Shown here piece by piece: positions 1-10,149 of a stretch of 64,000 bases of DNA. Position numbers and translations under genes: made by a program. The notes beneath the pieces were generated by a model. It saw nothing but the letters and a program-made list of their open reading frames with translations. It had not been told where the DNA came from and did not search any database. This DNA is from Prorocentrum cordatum (taxonomy: Eukaryota; Sar; Dinophyceae; Prorocentrales; Prorocentraceae), in assembly GCA_963575745.1 (NCBI GenBank), contig CAUYUJ010022093.1, forward strand, positions 454,331 to 518,330, read 5' to 3'. The stretch's first letter is position 1, and each line of letters opens with the position of its first letter.

Positions 1-87
1 CTGGAGGCGCCACCAGGGAGGTCCCAGTGCCGATCCAAGCAATCCGCGCGCACCTCCGCAAGTTTAGCGATGTTTATGTAGGTGTCG

Positions 88-236
88 CTTATGATTATTA
101 TTATTATTATCATTATTATTATTGTTATTATTATTGGTATTATTATTATTATCAGTATTATTATTACTACTACTATCATCACCATCCTTAGTATTAGTAT
201 TATTATTACTATTACTACTATGTTTCTAATTATTTG
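88..236. repeat. (ATT)n microsatellite, likely LINE 3' tail
   Basis: Imperfect ATT triplets on the plus strand, reading (TAA/AAT)n on the minus strand. The tract begins about 60 bases beyond the last recognisable LINE codons (about position 300, minus strand). Some LINE clades, such as the I element, end in (TAA)n rather than poly(A), so this may be the element's own tail. That link is inference from position and composition. Confidence 0.7.
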
Positions 237-299
237 TCTTATTCGTCTTCTTCGATCGAATGGAGGAGGAAGGCCTTTTTTATGATTCGTGCCCGTCCC

Positions 300-790
300 C
301 TAAAAGGCCGTTTGAGGTTCCCCCACGACCGAACCCTGTGCAATTAGCGGGCGCGGCACGACGCGGCATACAGAAGCTGCCACGATCGAGAGTGAGATGT
401 GTTGCAGCCTTCTTTGTTCAAATTGCAAGGCTGCCTGGAATAATTTGACATAGTGGCAGTCAAGGAGATGCTGTTGCGAAACATGGCCAACTACACTGGT
501 CATGCCAAGAGGGGATCAAGGGGGAACAGGTTCGACTGGGTCTTTGAGGGCCTGGCTGCGCAGACGTCTGTTGCCGATAAAACCGCAGGAGCAAAGGAGG
601 CCGGAATGAGGAGGGAACAAAGAGGAAAGAAAAGGATGGGCCTTGCCAGCCGAAACTTTGAACAGTAAGCCTGCGATGGCCATGTCCCGCCTCATCGCTG
701 ACGATGCAAACTTGTGGCCACATAGTGCAATCCCCTCCATCAAAGAAACGTGCTGCAAAGAAAATCCTGCACGTCCTCATGCAGTTTCAG
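300..790 (-). pseudogene. LINE C-terminal region
   Basis: Downstream of the polymerase the minus strand reads SAMRRDMAIAGLLFKVSAG (about 690), then GFIGNRRLRSQALKDPVE, and in the next frame HLLDCHYVKLFQAALQ. These match, from memory, the C-terminal thumb/connection region of dinoflagellate LINE polyproteins, where a block of the type RRDMAxLGLLFKV is followed by a Val-Asp/Ser-x-Lys-x-Phe-Gln segment. Two frame changes occur. The recognisable part stops near 300, 60-200 bases before the TAA-type tail. Confidence 0.5.
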
Positions 791-849
791 GATCGTAGAT
801 GTGGCCTGCAATGCAGATGAGATGGCGCCTTCGATGCACGACAAAGTAT

Positions 850-1985
850 GGAACTGGTACAGGCGAACCAGATCACGTTGTGAATAAAAGCGACCACCGC
901 GTCCATATAACATCGATAACTTCGCATCCTGAAGTTGTCACCGCGACGAGGAGATATGTTGTCCAAGATGTGTGACCTGTCCTTTCTGCTTCAAACAGCA
1001 CCTGGCTGGCTGCGCCGCAGGAGTGGCGTTCTAGAAGAAATCCCGAATGACTGCGACACCCGCTAGATATATTCCAACAGTTCAGGTCGCCAGCGAACGC
1101 GCGTTCTTCGAAGCCAGCGTCGGGCCTACCGGAAAAAGGTTCAGACAGGATGCCGTCGACGCAGGCCCTGGCGGTGCGAGGCTCGAGCCAAGAAGTAATT
1201 ACCTTCGCGAGCCGTTCAAAACTGCCCAGCGGCACGAATTTCCACAAGAACTCTGGATTTTTTTTTTTTTATTTTAAAAAAAAAAAAAAAAAAAACTCGC
1301 CGAATGCGCATGACACGGCGGAGCTATGGAGTACTACCTGGCACCCTGCGCCAATTGCCCAGACCCAGTGGCATGCAGTATACGCTGAGGCGTCGCGATA
1401 CCCGCGGCCACTGTAGTAAGCAAGCTTGTTTCGACCGTACATGCGTACATCCTCAAAAAAAACGAAGAAGTCTGCGCGGGACCATTATTTCAACAACCTG
1501 GATGATCTGATACATGACCGTCGACCGCGATCGTTGCCGGCGCTGGAGCGTGAATTGCGCTTGCAAAGCGGAAGCAGCCAGTAAAGTCTGCAGTCTCCAA
1601 GAAGAAAGCCAGACACCACATTGAAAGATAAGCCAGGCAATCACAGCAATGGGAACCGAGCTCATTGGCACTTTGTTTCGCAAGCTCGCTGGAAATTCGC
1701 TAGGGCCCATGCCAGAATCTTTCCGTAGACACCTGAGAAAGCGTAAAACGCCTCGGCGGCGTATGGGGTTGAACTTCGGCGTTGAGTGCCCAACGTTGGC
1801 GTCGATCTCGTATGCCACTGTGTGGTAAGCCGAACTTTCGCTTCGATTATATTGCCCGTGACCCTGCTGCAGACAATAACGGCGGGAATCACATAACGAC
1901 CACCGCTTGTTGCAAAACGGGCCAAATGCAACTGCGCGCTGCCGGGTGCGAGCTGTGTGCAAACGATACTCCTGGAACAATCTTT
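850..1985 (-). pseudogene. LINE reverse transcriptase, inactive
   Basis: This would be the polymerase for target-primed reverse transcription. The longest frame (1980-1453) carries the N-terminal RT motif LRKDSGMGPSEFPAS and then PIAVIAWLIFQCGVW. In other frames, GRNKLAYYSGRGYRDAL (about 1400) leads to motif A near 1297-1326, read as SSAVSCAFGE where the family has a catalytic Asp. At 1072-1101 the motif C equivalent reads FAGDLNCW instead of FADD, so the first catalytic Asp is Gly. Several frameshifts and an oligo(T)/oligo(A) insertion at 1258-1295 also break it. Confidence 0.65.
1258..1295. repeat. T13-ATTTT-A20 homopolymer tract inside LINE RT
   Basis: Thirteen T, then ATTTT, then twenty A: a nearly self-complementary tract lying between RT motifs of the LINE. 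It could be the joined ends of two small insertions or a replication-slippage product. It is a likely site of assembly error. Confidence 0.85.
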
Positions 1986-1989
1986 CGGA

Positions 1990-2680
1990 TCACTCTCATT
2001 GCCGGGACTCGTATTCAGGCGCCCCATGGGCGTCCATCTTCGCTACTATGAATATGAAGCACCTGTCCTTCAGCCACGGGTGAATGGACTTGCGGGTGGT
2101 CGTCTGGAAGGTCGGGACGAAGCGCCCGGCAATGCTCATCAACAGTTTTGTGAACTTCAACACTGCAACACTGGGATCACACTTGGCAAGTAGAGACGGC
2201 CACCCAACAACAGCTAGGGCCCCACGAAAACCATTCCAACCAGATTTCTTTAACAACCACTGCTCCCGCTGGAAAAGAAGACTGCGAGAAACACGCAATG
2301 CAATCTTCACGTGAACGACATGGTGATCGCAAATGGGCGGGCGCACTGTACATTAGACTCCTGACTTGAAATCCGACCAGACAAGATCGAGTAAATAGTT
2401 GCCACGCGTGGTCTTGCCGACCTGGTCGAACAGGCCGATGCCAGCGCACACCTTGAAAAATCTGTGCCCCCCTGGGAGCTGTCATCGGACAAATGCATCC
2501 ACGGTTTGTGCTACACACATTCATGTTTCCCGCGATGAGGGTGCCAACCGCGAGGTCCTGATGCAATTGCCACTCGCGCTCAAGGGGTGCTATAGAATCA
2601 ATGTCACCCAGCTCTGGAGGACGAAACCACAGGGCAAACAGAAAAGGCCCACGATCAGTGTGCACTATGCGCAAGAACGT
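1990..2680 (-). pseudogene. LINE endonuclease (EEP-like), C-terminal half
   Basis: This corresponds to the target-nicking endonuclease of LINEs (exonuclease-endonuclease-phosphatase fold). In minus-strand order I read AGNMNVCSTNRG, matching the GDxN motif with Asp changed to Asn. Next comes RGNYLLDLVWSDF, then ICDHHVVHVKIAL, which carries the conserved Asp-His pair near the end of the fold. The linker to the reverse transcriptase, with RKSIHPWLKDRC and HGAPEYES, follows. At least two frame changes and one stop interrupt it. Loss of the GDxN Asp predicts no activity. The first half, expected at 2700-3340, is not recognisable. Confidence 0.6.
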
Positions 2681-3410
2681 TCACACACTTCCGAATCACC
2701 AATGTGGATGATGCGCCTGGCAAATCGTGCTGTCCCGCATCCTTGGAGGCCGTCGCACTGGTCCAACCGCGGGATATTTCCCTAGCTAGGCAACGTTGGG
2801 TGCAAGACGGACTGGTCCAGTAAAGTCTCGGTCTGGGAGATCGGCCCAAAAGAGAAAGAGAGAGAGACATTGACATAATCGGGCATGGTATGTCAAACAC
2901 GCGCGGATTGACAAGTAAGGTGGCGAAGCGAATTCCTGAAACAGGCGACTCCAATTCGCCTTTCCGCGAGGTGTCGCCTGGAGGGCATCGACGGCCCGAC
3001 GCCGCCGGCCAAGCTTGGTGCCGCGTGTATGGGCTATGTACAGAACGAGGAGCATGGCGACGGAGACGCCAGGAACCCGATAGCTGGGGCCGCTCAAGTG
3101 TCGGGGAGACGTAAGACCCGGGTACGGGGGACTCGGAAATCCCCGACGAGGTCGTCAAAAAAATGAAGAGGCCGAGCCTGCATTTTGACGAGGCCTCCCG
3201 CTGCAGACATCCCACAAAACTCCTCCTCGTCAAAATCCGAGTCGCGGTCGTCAAAAAACGATGGCGAACCCGAGTCCCGGCAAACCCGGGTCTTATACTC
3301 CCCCGAAAGTGTCACATGATGGCTGGCGGGCCTGTGAACATCATGATGCTGGGACTTGTCGGTAGCGCTGTGCACGGAGGCAGGAAGAGGGCCTTGAGGT
3401 CGCCCTGGCA

Positions 3411-3905
3411 ACTTTGGAGGCCGACTCCTTGCTGACAACGACGCGTCGCTCGCGGGAGCCCTGCACCCTCCAAAAGATCCCAACCTGCTTGCCAAAGGAC
3501 GCGGGTGACTCCTTGATCAGGGACTCTGCTTTCCGGGTTGCGTCGTTCCTCTTCTTTTGGTGTTGGGTCCTGGCAGCTTGGACGGCCAGTGCTTTGCCCG
3601 CAACGATGCAGTGCGTCTGCGAGCCGTCGACGCGGGCGAGGAACGGTTTAACCATGTCAGGGCTGCAGAACTCAATCCAAGAACCCTTCCATGAATTATG
3701 ATTGTTGCAAAGGCCTGGAAACTTGTCACCAAAACCACCAAGGCGAAACGACGGAAAATTGGTCTTCACGAGATTCTCCATGTGCTGGACCCGGGACTCC
3801 GCCGACACCTCATCTGGCCAAGCAACAAAAGCAACGCGGCGGAATGCTGGATCAAGACGATTGACTGTATTGAGAAGGTCCTGGGAAACAGGCGAAGAAG
3901 ACGAA
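3411..3905 (-). pseudogene. LINE ORF1-like RNA-binding segment
   Basis: This continues the previous domain in another frame. The minus strand reads RLDPAFRRVAFVAWPDEV, then HMENLVKTNFPSFRLG, WIEFCSPDMVKPFLARV and, after a basic stretch, KQVGIFWRVQG. Alternating hydrophobic segments followed by Arg/Lys-rich helices resemble the RRM/CTD-like region that precedes the endonuclease in dinoflagellate LINE proteins, as I recall them. The composition is clearly protein-like, unlike the neighbouring repeats. The frame degrades after about 3410. Confidence 0.5.
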
Positions 3906-3934
3906 GGTTAATAACCAAGATGAGGACGGGTTTC

Positions 3935-4454
3935 GAGGAATGAGGGTCACGCGGCTGTCAAGGGCGTCCAGGAGGCCCTCGACCGGGTCGACGGCGGCCG
4001 ATACCGAAGTCTTGATGTCACGCCGGATCTCCATAGTGGCTTCCGACACCGACGTTTTCATCTTCTCCCTGAGGCTTGTCGCCATAGCCTCACGGTCGCT
4101 CTTCAAGGCCATCTTGTCCATCCTATCGGCGGGCAGGGCTCCGATGGCCTGCAACACTGCAAGGTTGACCTCGTCGTTGCTCGAAGCTGCATCTGGATAC
4201 CTCGAGGAGGCACGTGCGCATTGCTCCGCCCTGCGCCTGCCTTGCTCGAGCTGCGGATTGCCCAGGGATCGCGAGGGACCCGGCTCTCCGGCAGCCTCCG
4301 TGAAGGCGTCCTGGAGCTTCTGCTCTGACTTGGGCAGCCTCGGGCATCGAGTCGGCCATCGCGGGGCTGGCCGGAGCGGGGATCGCGGAGCGGGGACCGC
4401 TCGGCCGGTTGGCTTGCGAGAGCCTGCTGGCGCGGGAGCCAGCTCTTGAGCCAC
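3935..4454 (-). pseudogene. LINE ORF1-like N-terminal region
   Basis: This is an open frame of about 170 residues on the minus strand. The first third is rich in Pro, Ala and Arg. It is followed by a charged, helix-prone stretch (DRMDKMALKSDREAMATS and onward) with regularly spaced hydrophobic residues ending in LLDALDSRV, as expected of the coiled coil that trimerises LINE ORF1-type proteins. The frame starts with GTG inside the spliced-leader relic, so the original ATG may be lost or lie downstream. It breaks around 3930, and the next domain continues in another frame. The coiled-coil reading is by eye. Confidence 0.5.
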
Positions 4455-4467
4455 AAATGGCTACGGA
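4445..4467 (-). other. Relic dinoflagellate spliced leader (DinoSL)
   Basis: On the minus strand, positions 4467 to 4445 match the canonical 22-nt DinoSL at every base (first base T for the degenerate D) with a single inserted G after the CATTT block. It starts CCGTAGCCATTT and ends TGGCTCAAG. Spliced leaders are added only to mRNA in trans, so a genomic copy at the 5' edge of a transcription unit marks retroposition of a mature mRNA. The LINE reading frame begins within it (GTG at 4454). Confidence 0.88.
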
Positions 4468-5478
4468 GTGCTCCGTGCAGGCCACGGCAGGCCTCCTCGC
4501 GGCTCTCCGGAGGGGCCTCTGTGCGGAGGGCAGTTGGACCACAGCAGCAAGGAGAGGAGCAGCAGCAGGAGGAGCCTCCTGGAGCAGCAGCAAGAGGGGA
4601 ACCACAGACAGTGGGCAACGATTCACAAGGCCCGCCGGCGAGAGCGAGTGGAGAGGCAGGAGCAGCAGAAGGAGGGTCTGGAGAAAGGAGGAGGAGGAGG
4701 ACGAACTGCTGGGAAACCTCTGGAGCCCTCCGGAACCGTCGGCAACACTGGAAGACTGCTGAACGGATTCGACAACATATGACAATCTACGACAATCAAA
4801 GGAAACGGTTGCCAGACGACGACGACGACGACGATTGCGACAACGGCGACGGCAACGACCGACGAAAACGGCAAGAGCGGCGATGGCGATCTCCGAGCGA
4901 CGGCAGAACACCTTGACCTCGACTCTCGACGCTCAAGCGACGACGACGCTGGCGACAACGGCGACGGCGACGACGACGGCTGCGGCGAATCGGAGGGCCT
5001 GCACGCCAAAGGCGCCCGAGGCGCGGTCGCCCGGGGGCCCGCTGCCGGAGAGCACGCCGATGGTGTCCGGGTGCAGGTGGATCGACAGCGCGTGCCTCGA
5101 GGGCAGGAGAGCCCAGAATCGGATCGACGAGTCGGGTCCGGCCATCGACATGAAGCGGATCGACGGAAACCGGAGGCCGAGCCGGGGAGAGTCGAGTGGG
5201 CAAGCATCGGCGGGCCAGCAGGCCTCGATCGAGAAATCGGATCCCAGAGCGGAATCTGGAGCCGAACCGAATCGGCATCGGAAGCCATCGAAATCGAATC
5301 GAATTGGAGGAATCGAGACGAGCCCTGCTTGAGACCCTCGGCGGCCCTCCCGCGGCCCTCGGCGGCCGTCGACGGCCTTCGTCGGCGATCATCGGCCAGC
5401 GCCCCGGACGCGGCGGCGCGGCGGCGGCGGCGGCGACGACCACGACGACTACACAACAGCAACAACGAACACAACACG
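4468..5478. other. No gene seen; AGC- and GAC-rich low complexity
   Basis: Clusters of AGC/GAG triplets (about 4550-4720) and GAC triplets (about 4815-4985) surround ordinary GC-rich sequence. Long minus-strand frames here (for example 369 residues to 5732) translate triplet repeats into Ser, Arg and Val runs and are not credible genes. Confidence 0.6.
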
Positions 5479-5502
5479 GACTGCATAAAACCAAGACGAC
5501 AG

Positions 5503-5541
<39 letters not shown>

Positions 5542-5790
5542 AACAAGACGACAGGACAACGACGACAGGACGACAGGACGACGACGACGACATGACGACA
5601 GGACGACGACAGGACGACAGGACGACAGAACGACAGGACGACATGACGACGACGACGACGACGATGACGACGACGACGACGAGTCGACGACGACCACCTC
5701 TTCGGACCCCTGGAGGCCTCAGGAGGCCTCAAGGAGGTCCCCAGAAGCCGACGTGGACACCACGATGACGACGATGACGACGACGGTGAC
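5479..5790. repeat. (GAC)n / GACAGGAC microsatellite
   Basis: Nearly uninterrupted GAC triplets mixed with GACGACAGGAC blocks, about 300 bases. All reading frames are open in places because the unit contains no stop, giving poly-Asp, poly-Arg or poly-Thr peptides. Confidence 0.9.
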
Positions 5791-6835
5791 GATGGCGGCA
5801 GCCACGACAGCGGCGGCCGCGGCTGATGACGGCGCGCGCCTCGCGACCGGCTTGGGCGGGACCGTGCGCCTGGATCGGGGAGGGCGGGGCAGAGGCCCGC
5901 TCAGGGCCGGAGAGGCGGCCGAGAACTTCCAGAACTCTCCGGGAGCACGCCAAGACCTCGCAGTGCGCCCCCCAGAACACAGCCGGGGTCACGCGGTGGA
6001 GAGCAGCCGGCTTGAAGCGTCGCGACGGCAGCCCCAGCGACACGCCACGCCCTGCGAGCCGATGGCGAGTCGCTCCGCTCCGAGGGGTCGGGGGGCGCGG
6101 CAGAGCTCGGGGCGTGGACGCCTGGCAAGTCCTCCGGAGGTGGTCGGCGTGCCAGGCCGTGGGCCGGAACAAGTGGCGCGACGTGCGAAGGAAGCGCTCC
6201 CGACCGCACGGCCACGGCCCTTCGCAACATGTGCGCCCAGGCGCCACTCGCTGCTCAAGATCTGTTCTGCCTCTCCGTTCCTGCCCCTCCTTTCGCTGCG
6301 TACGCTGCCGTCTCGGCCGCAATCCCGGGCTCACGCGGTGCTCACAGCTGGCAGATCTGGCCGCTCAGCCGAGCTGCCGCAGAAAGCAGCATTCACAATA
6401 CTCCGTCGATCGTACCACCCGCCTCCCCCAGTGTCGTTAGCTCCTCAGCATCCCCTACACCAGGGGACTGTGTCCAACGGTGAGGTAGCAGGATCGAGGA
6501 TCGAGTGTCCGAGGAGGAGGAGAAGGACAAGAGGAAGACGGGACAAGGCAGAGCGCCCTCTGTTACAGGTGGCACCGCTGCCGATGAGGAGGGACGAGGG
6601 AGAGGCCCCGCCAAGCCAGCGAGGAGGACGAGGAGGGGAGCTGAGGATCGAGGACGGTTGGAAGGTCTTTGGGCGTTTGTCAAGTTTTGTTCACCGTGGC
6701 TGGACGCAGCTCGAAATACTGGCCAGGATGAACCCCGGGAGGGGTCCAAAGGTTCATTTTGAGCCAACTGGCCTTCGCTCCGTCAAGCTACGGTGCCTGG
6801 GTTGTGGGCCATAGGCCTCTCGGCTGTTCGTTGGG
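5791..6835. other. GC-rich sequence, no gene recognised
   Basis: Open frames of 200-350 residues exist on both strands (5753-6814 plus, 5729-6334 minus). They overlap in several frames, have arginine/proline/alanine-rich composition and show no motif, so I treat them as GC-driven. Confidence 0.5.
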
Positions 6836-6837
6836 AT

Positions 6838-7345
6838 GTTTGCCTCTTGGGGCCCTCTTGGGATGCCTCTTTGAGGCCTCTTGGGGGCCTCCTGGGGCCT
6901 CTCGGGGACAATCTGGGGGCCTCTTTGGGCCTCCCGGGGGCTTCTTGGGGCCACGGGCTCGGAATGTCCGTTGGGGGGCCCTGTCTGGGCCCCCTGTGGG
7001 AGCAGTTTGGGAGGCTTGTTGGGCCGACTTGGAGGCCTTTTGGGGTGTCTTGGGGCCCTCTTGGGCTGTCTTGGGGCCGTCTTGTTTGCCTGTTGGGCCG
7101 TATTGGGGCGATCTTGGGGGCATCTTGGGCCAGCGTCGGGAAGCGGAAAACGCGAGTATCCCCCAAAGCATCGGAAAACAATGGGCTATGATGTGTGCCT
7201 CTTGGGGCGCTCTTGGGAGGCCGCTTGGAGGCCTCTTGGGGCGTCTTGGGCACATCTTGGGCCAGCTGGGGACCATCTTCTTGGGCCGTCTAGAAGCGCT
7301 CTTGACCGTCCTGGGCGCTCGGTGGGAAGCTCCGCAAAAGTCTGC
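6838..7345. repeat. Degenerate CTTGGGGCC short-period repeat
   Basis: The motif CTTGGGGCC/CTCTTGGG recurs every 10-20 bases for about 500 bases with imperfect spacing. The reverse complement (GGCCCCAAGAGG) builds similar blocks elsewhere in the window (11.7, 13.4, 21.4, 26.6, 28.3, 30.5 and 57.0 kb). Apparent peptides such as LGRSWEAAWRPLG are translations of the repeat. Confidence 0.8.
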
Positions 7346-7497
7346 GGGTCGTTTGGGGCGTTGCAGCTGTCCCGGAAATCATGCGAAACACCCAGGGAGC
7401 GCCAAAAGCGTCCGGGAAATTTGTGGCCTGGGCCCTTAAGAAACTACAGTGCTGGCTGCAGCAGCAGCGGCACAGTTTTGAGCACAATCCCGGCTGT

Positions 7498-7555
<58 letters not shown>

Positions 7556-7556
7556 C
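7498..7556. repeat. (AGC)19 trinucleotide repeat
   Basis: A perfect CAG/AGC run of about 19 units on the plus strand, preceded by shorter CAG blocks. It encodes Ser, Gln, Ala or Leu runs depending on frame. Confidence 0.95.
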
Positions 7557-7559
7557 AGC

Positions 7560-8285
7560 TATAAGCCTTGGGGCACTCCGCTTCGTGCCAGAGGCACGGT
7601 GATGGATTCTAGAAATCGGAGAACTAGATGTTCTAACGAGCTGGTCCTCTCCATTGGGAGGTTCAAGTTGGACAAAACCTGGGAGTACCCTCGACGATTT
7701 GACGTCGCTAGGGCTTCCCTCCCCGTGACCTGGCATAAAAGGAAGGAGTCCTGAAGGAAACCGGTCATGGAACCCAGAGCCTTCTCCAATACATTTCCGA
7801 GTCACTATGCGACTGTCCTTGGGGTTGCAGAGGAGGATCAATCAGGGGGGCGTTTTTTCCACAGGACCCGTTCTCTCGCGGCGATTCTCCCCTCACCTCA
7901 ACAAACATGTCCCTGGACCTCTCCATCTTCAGGGAGGCGTGTTGACCTGCATTTTTCGAAGAGGAATCCAGCTCTGGCGACAAGAGGCCTCCCGGAGACC
8001 CCCTCAAGACCAGGTTCATACTTACCCTGGCGACGTACCCAACCCCTGCGCAATACGGGGCAGGAGAAGCTTGAGAGATTTGACGAGAAGGCGGCGACGT
8101 CACATGGACGCATCTACTTTTGCGAGCGGCATTCGGAAGGTTCGTAGGTCCCCAATCAAGGGAAAAACGATGAGTAACTGAGTGAACCCCTAAGTCAACA
8201 AGGAAGACGCAAGGTCCAAAAGGAGACTGTGGGCAAGGGGCTTGAAACGTCGGCGGGGCAGCAACAACATGACATGGCCGCCCAG
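7560..8285. other. No gene recognised
   Basis: Unique-looking sequence with open frames of 120-190 residues on both strands and no recognisable motif. A weak coding possibility cannot be excluded. Confidence 0.4.
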
Positions 8286-8289
8286 GGAC

Positions 8290-9135
8290 AGCGAGGTCCC
8301 GCTCAGGTCCGCGCAGTGCCTCACTCCGCTGAACCCACACGCAGCCTTCGAGAGTGGCGAGCCCACCAGCAGCCCTTCAAAGTGGCGACGGTTTCGCAGA
8401 TCGCAGCACCCCAGGGACGGCGAAGTCTACCTCAGGTCTGCGCGGTGCCTCACTCCGCTGGACCCACCAGCAGACCTCGAAAGTGGCGACGGTTTCGCAG
8501 ATCGCAGCCCCCCCAGGGACGGCGAAGTCTACCTCAGGTCTGCGCGGTGCCTCACTCCGCTGGACCCACCAGCAGACCTCGACAGTGGCAACGGTTTCGC
8601 AGATCGCAGCCCCCCCAGGGACGGCGAGGTCTACCTCAGGTCTGCGCGGTGCCTCACTCCGCTGGACCCACCAGCAGCCCTCGAAAGTTGCGACGATTTC
8701 GCAGATCGCAGCCCCCCCAGGGACGGCGAGGTCTACCTCAGGTCTGCGCGGTGCCTCACTCCGCTGGATCCACCAGCAGCCCTCGAAAGTGGCGACGGTT
8801 TCGCAGATCGCAGCACCCCAGGGACGGCGAAGTCTACCTCAGGTCTGCGCGGTGCCTCACTCCGCTGGACCCACCAGCAGCCCTCGAAAATGGCGACGGT
8901 TTCGCAGATCGCAGCCCCCCCAGGGACGGCGAGGTCTACCTCAGGTCTGCGCGGTGTCTCACTCCGCTGGACCCACCAGCAGCCCTCGAAAGTTGCGACG
9001 ATTTCGCAGATCGCAGCCCCCCCAGGGACGGCGAGGTCTACCTCAGGCCTGCGCGGTGCCTCACTCCGCTGGATCCACCAGCAGCCCTCGATAGTGGCGA
9101 CAATTTCGCAGATCGCAGCCCCCCCAGCGACGGCG
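8290..9135. repeat. 102-bp minisatellite, about 8 copies
   Basis: The landmark GATCGCAG recurs at 8399, 8500, 8602, 8704, 8806, 8907, 9009 and 9111: spacings of 101 or 102 bases. Each unit carries CAGGGACGGCGAAGTCTACC and a CTCACTCCGCTGGACCCACC block. Units of 102 bases keep three frames open (412- and 346-residue frames run through), but the two 101-base units switch the encoded peptide between frames. Protein sequence is therefore not conserved across the array, which argues against coding. Confidence 0.92.
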
Positions 9136-9684
9136 AAGAGAGGGCAGGAGGAGGGAGGAGGCGGGAGGAAGGACTCGCGAGCAGTGCTGCATTCAAAACG
9201 AATACTCAACAAAGGAGGGTTGGGAATTATAAAACAAGTTTCCACCAAGCAGCCGCCTTTGATGCCTACCCTTGCGGGTTAGATTTCTGGAACACTGGCG
9301 GGTGCTCAGAATTCGCGGTTGGCCAAGTGGCCAGTGGCCCGCCAAGTGAACACCGATGGGCCGCCAAGCGAACCTCAGCAAGGGTGCCCGATGCCCCAGC
9401 GTCGATCGGGCCCACACTTGCAGGGCTCGCAATTGATCGCAGATCATCGGCCTCCTATGCTGCATAGTGTCACAACGTGGGCCCCGAGAAATCTGGGCCC
9501 CTCCTGGGGACGGGCCCCCCATACCGAGCAGCTGCTGACGGCCCCAGGGTCCGGTGGGGGCCCCTCGAAGCCGATGGAGGCGACCACGTGACGTCGTCCT
9601 GTCTGCACGACCCGACGGATTCTAGGATTCATGGTGAGAGGAACAAGCTGCGGCATAAACATAGCCTTCAGAGCTCCGGGCCGA
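9136..9684. other. No gene recognised
   Basis: Mixed sequence after the minisatellite. Short GGCCAAGTGGCC-like repeats near 9320-9350; no credible coding segment. Confidence 0.4.
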
Positions 9685-9799
9685 TTACTCGGATCGGCGC
9701 TGGACCCGCCTCCCTGGCGCGCGGAGCGCGCCAGGGGCAGCGCTGGAGTCGCCGCCATGGAGGCCCATCGCTGGTCCAAGAACTCCGCGGGGGGCTCCG

Positions 9800-10075
9800 A
9801 AAAGGTTTAGGCAGTTGTTCGTTATTCGCATGGGGACTGGCCTAATGCGCAGGATCTGGTTGAAGTGCTGTCGGATGAGCATCTGGAAGTCGGACGCATA
9901 GAAGCTCATGCCCTCCAGCTGCAGCGACTGGCTGCGAGACAGGCGCGCGTTGAGATCCGCGGCGCGGAACAGCTGATACAGCACCTTCTGCCGAGATCCC
10001 ACGGCGATCGAAGAGAGAGGACCGACGACGATCCCTGAGATTCGGCCGTCGCATGTTTTGGAACTGGGCGGTCTC
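9800..10075 (-). CDS. Hypothetical coding segment (possible exon)
   Basis: Within an open frame at 10149-9685, the minus strand encodes a stretch with balanced, protein-like composition: GSRQKVLYQLFRAADLN, then LEGMSFYASDFQMLIRQ and HFNQILRI. The surrounding translation is the arginine/proline-rich type produced by GC-rich noncoding DNA, so this block of about 70 residues stands out. I do not recognise the family. There is no clear start codon or termini; it could be an exon or an element fragment. Confidence 0.3.
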
Positions 10076-10149
10076 GCCCAGTGTCGGGCCCTGGGGCCCT
10101 CAAGGATCGACCCGACTCGAAAAACACGCCGCGGAAGGATTGGGCCCAC

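Larger units (their letters stand above)
236..4467 (-). mobile_element. Decayed LINE (non-LTR retrotransposon)
   Basis: Reading the minus strand and allowing frameshifts, the expected LINE order appears: a Pro/Ala-rich coiled-coil region, an RNA-binding-like segment, an endonuclease-type domain, reverse transcriptase and a C-terminal region, followed by a (TAA)n tail. No single frame carries more than one domain. Positions 2700-3340 should hold the first half of the endonuclease, but I could not resolve it. The reverse-transcriptase aspartates and one endonuclease Asp are lost, so the copy is dead. Its 5' end coincides with a spliced-leader relic. I recognise the segments from dinoflagellate LINE-type proteins by memory; a profile search of the six-frame translation would settle the clade. 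Confidence 0.75.

Noticed and set aside
4623-5732. Long Ser/Arg/Val-rich minus-strand frames
   Set aside because: Driven by GAC and AGC triplets without stops; no domain or initiation context.
6755-6790. TTTGAGCCAA followed by a nearby CTACGG on the plus strand
   Set aside because: Needs gaps and several mismatches to resemble the leader complement; likely chance.
8229-9467. Open frame of 412 residues on the plus strand
   Set aside because: It translates a 102-bp minisatellite, and two 101-bp units switch the peptide between frames, so no protein is conserved across the array.
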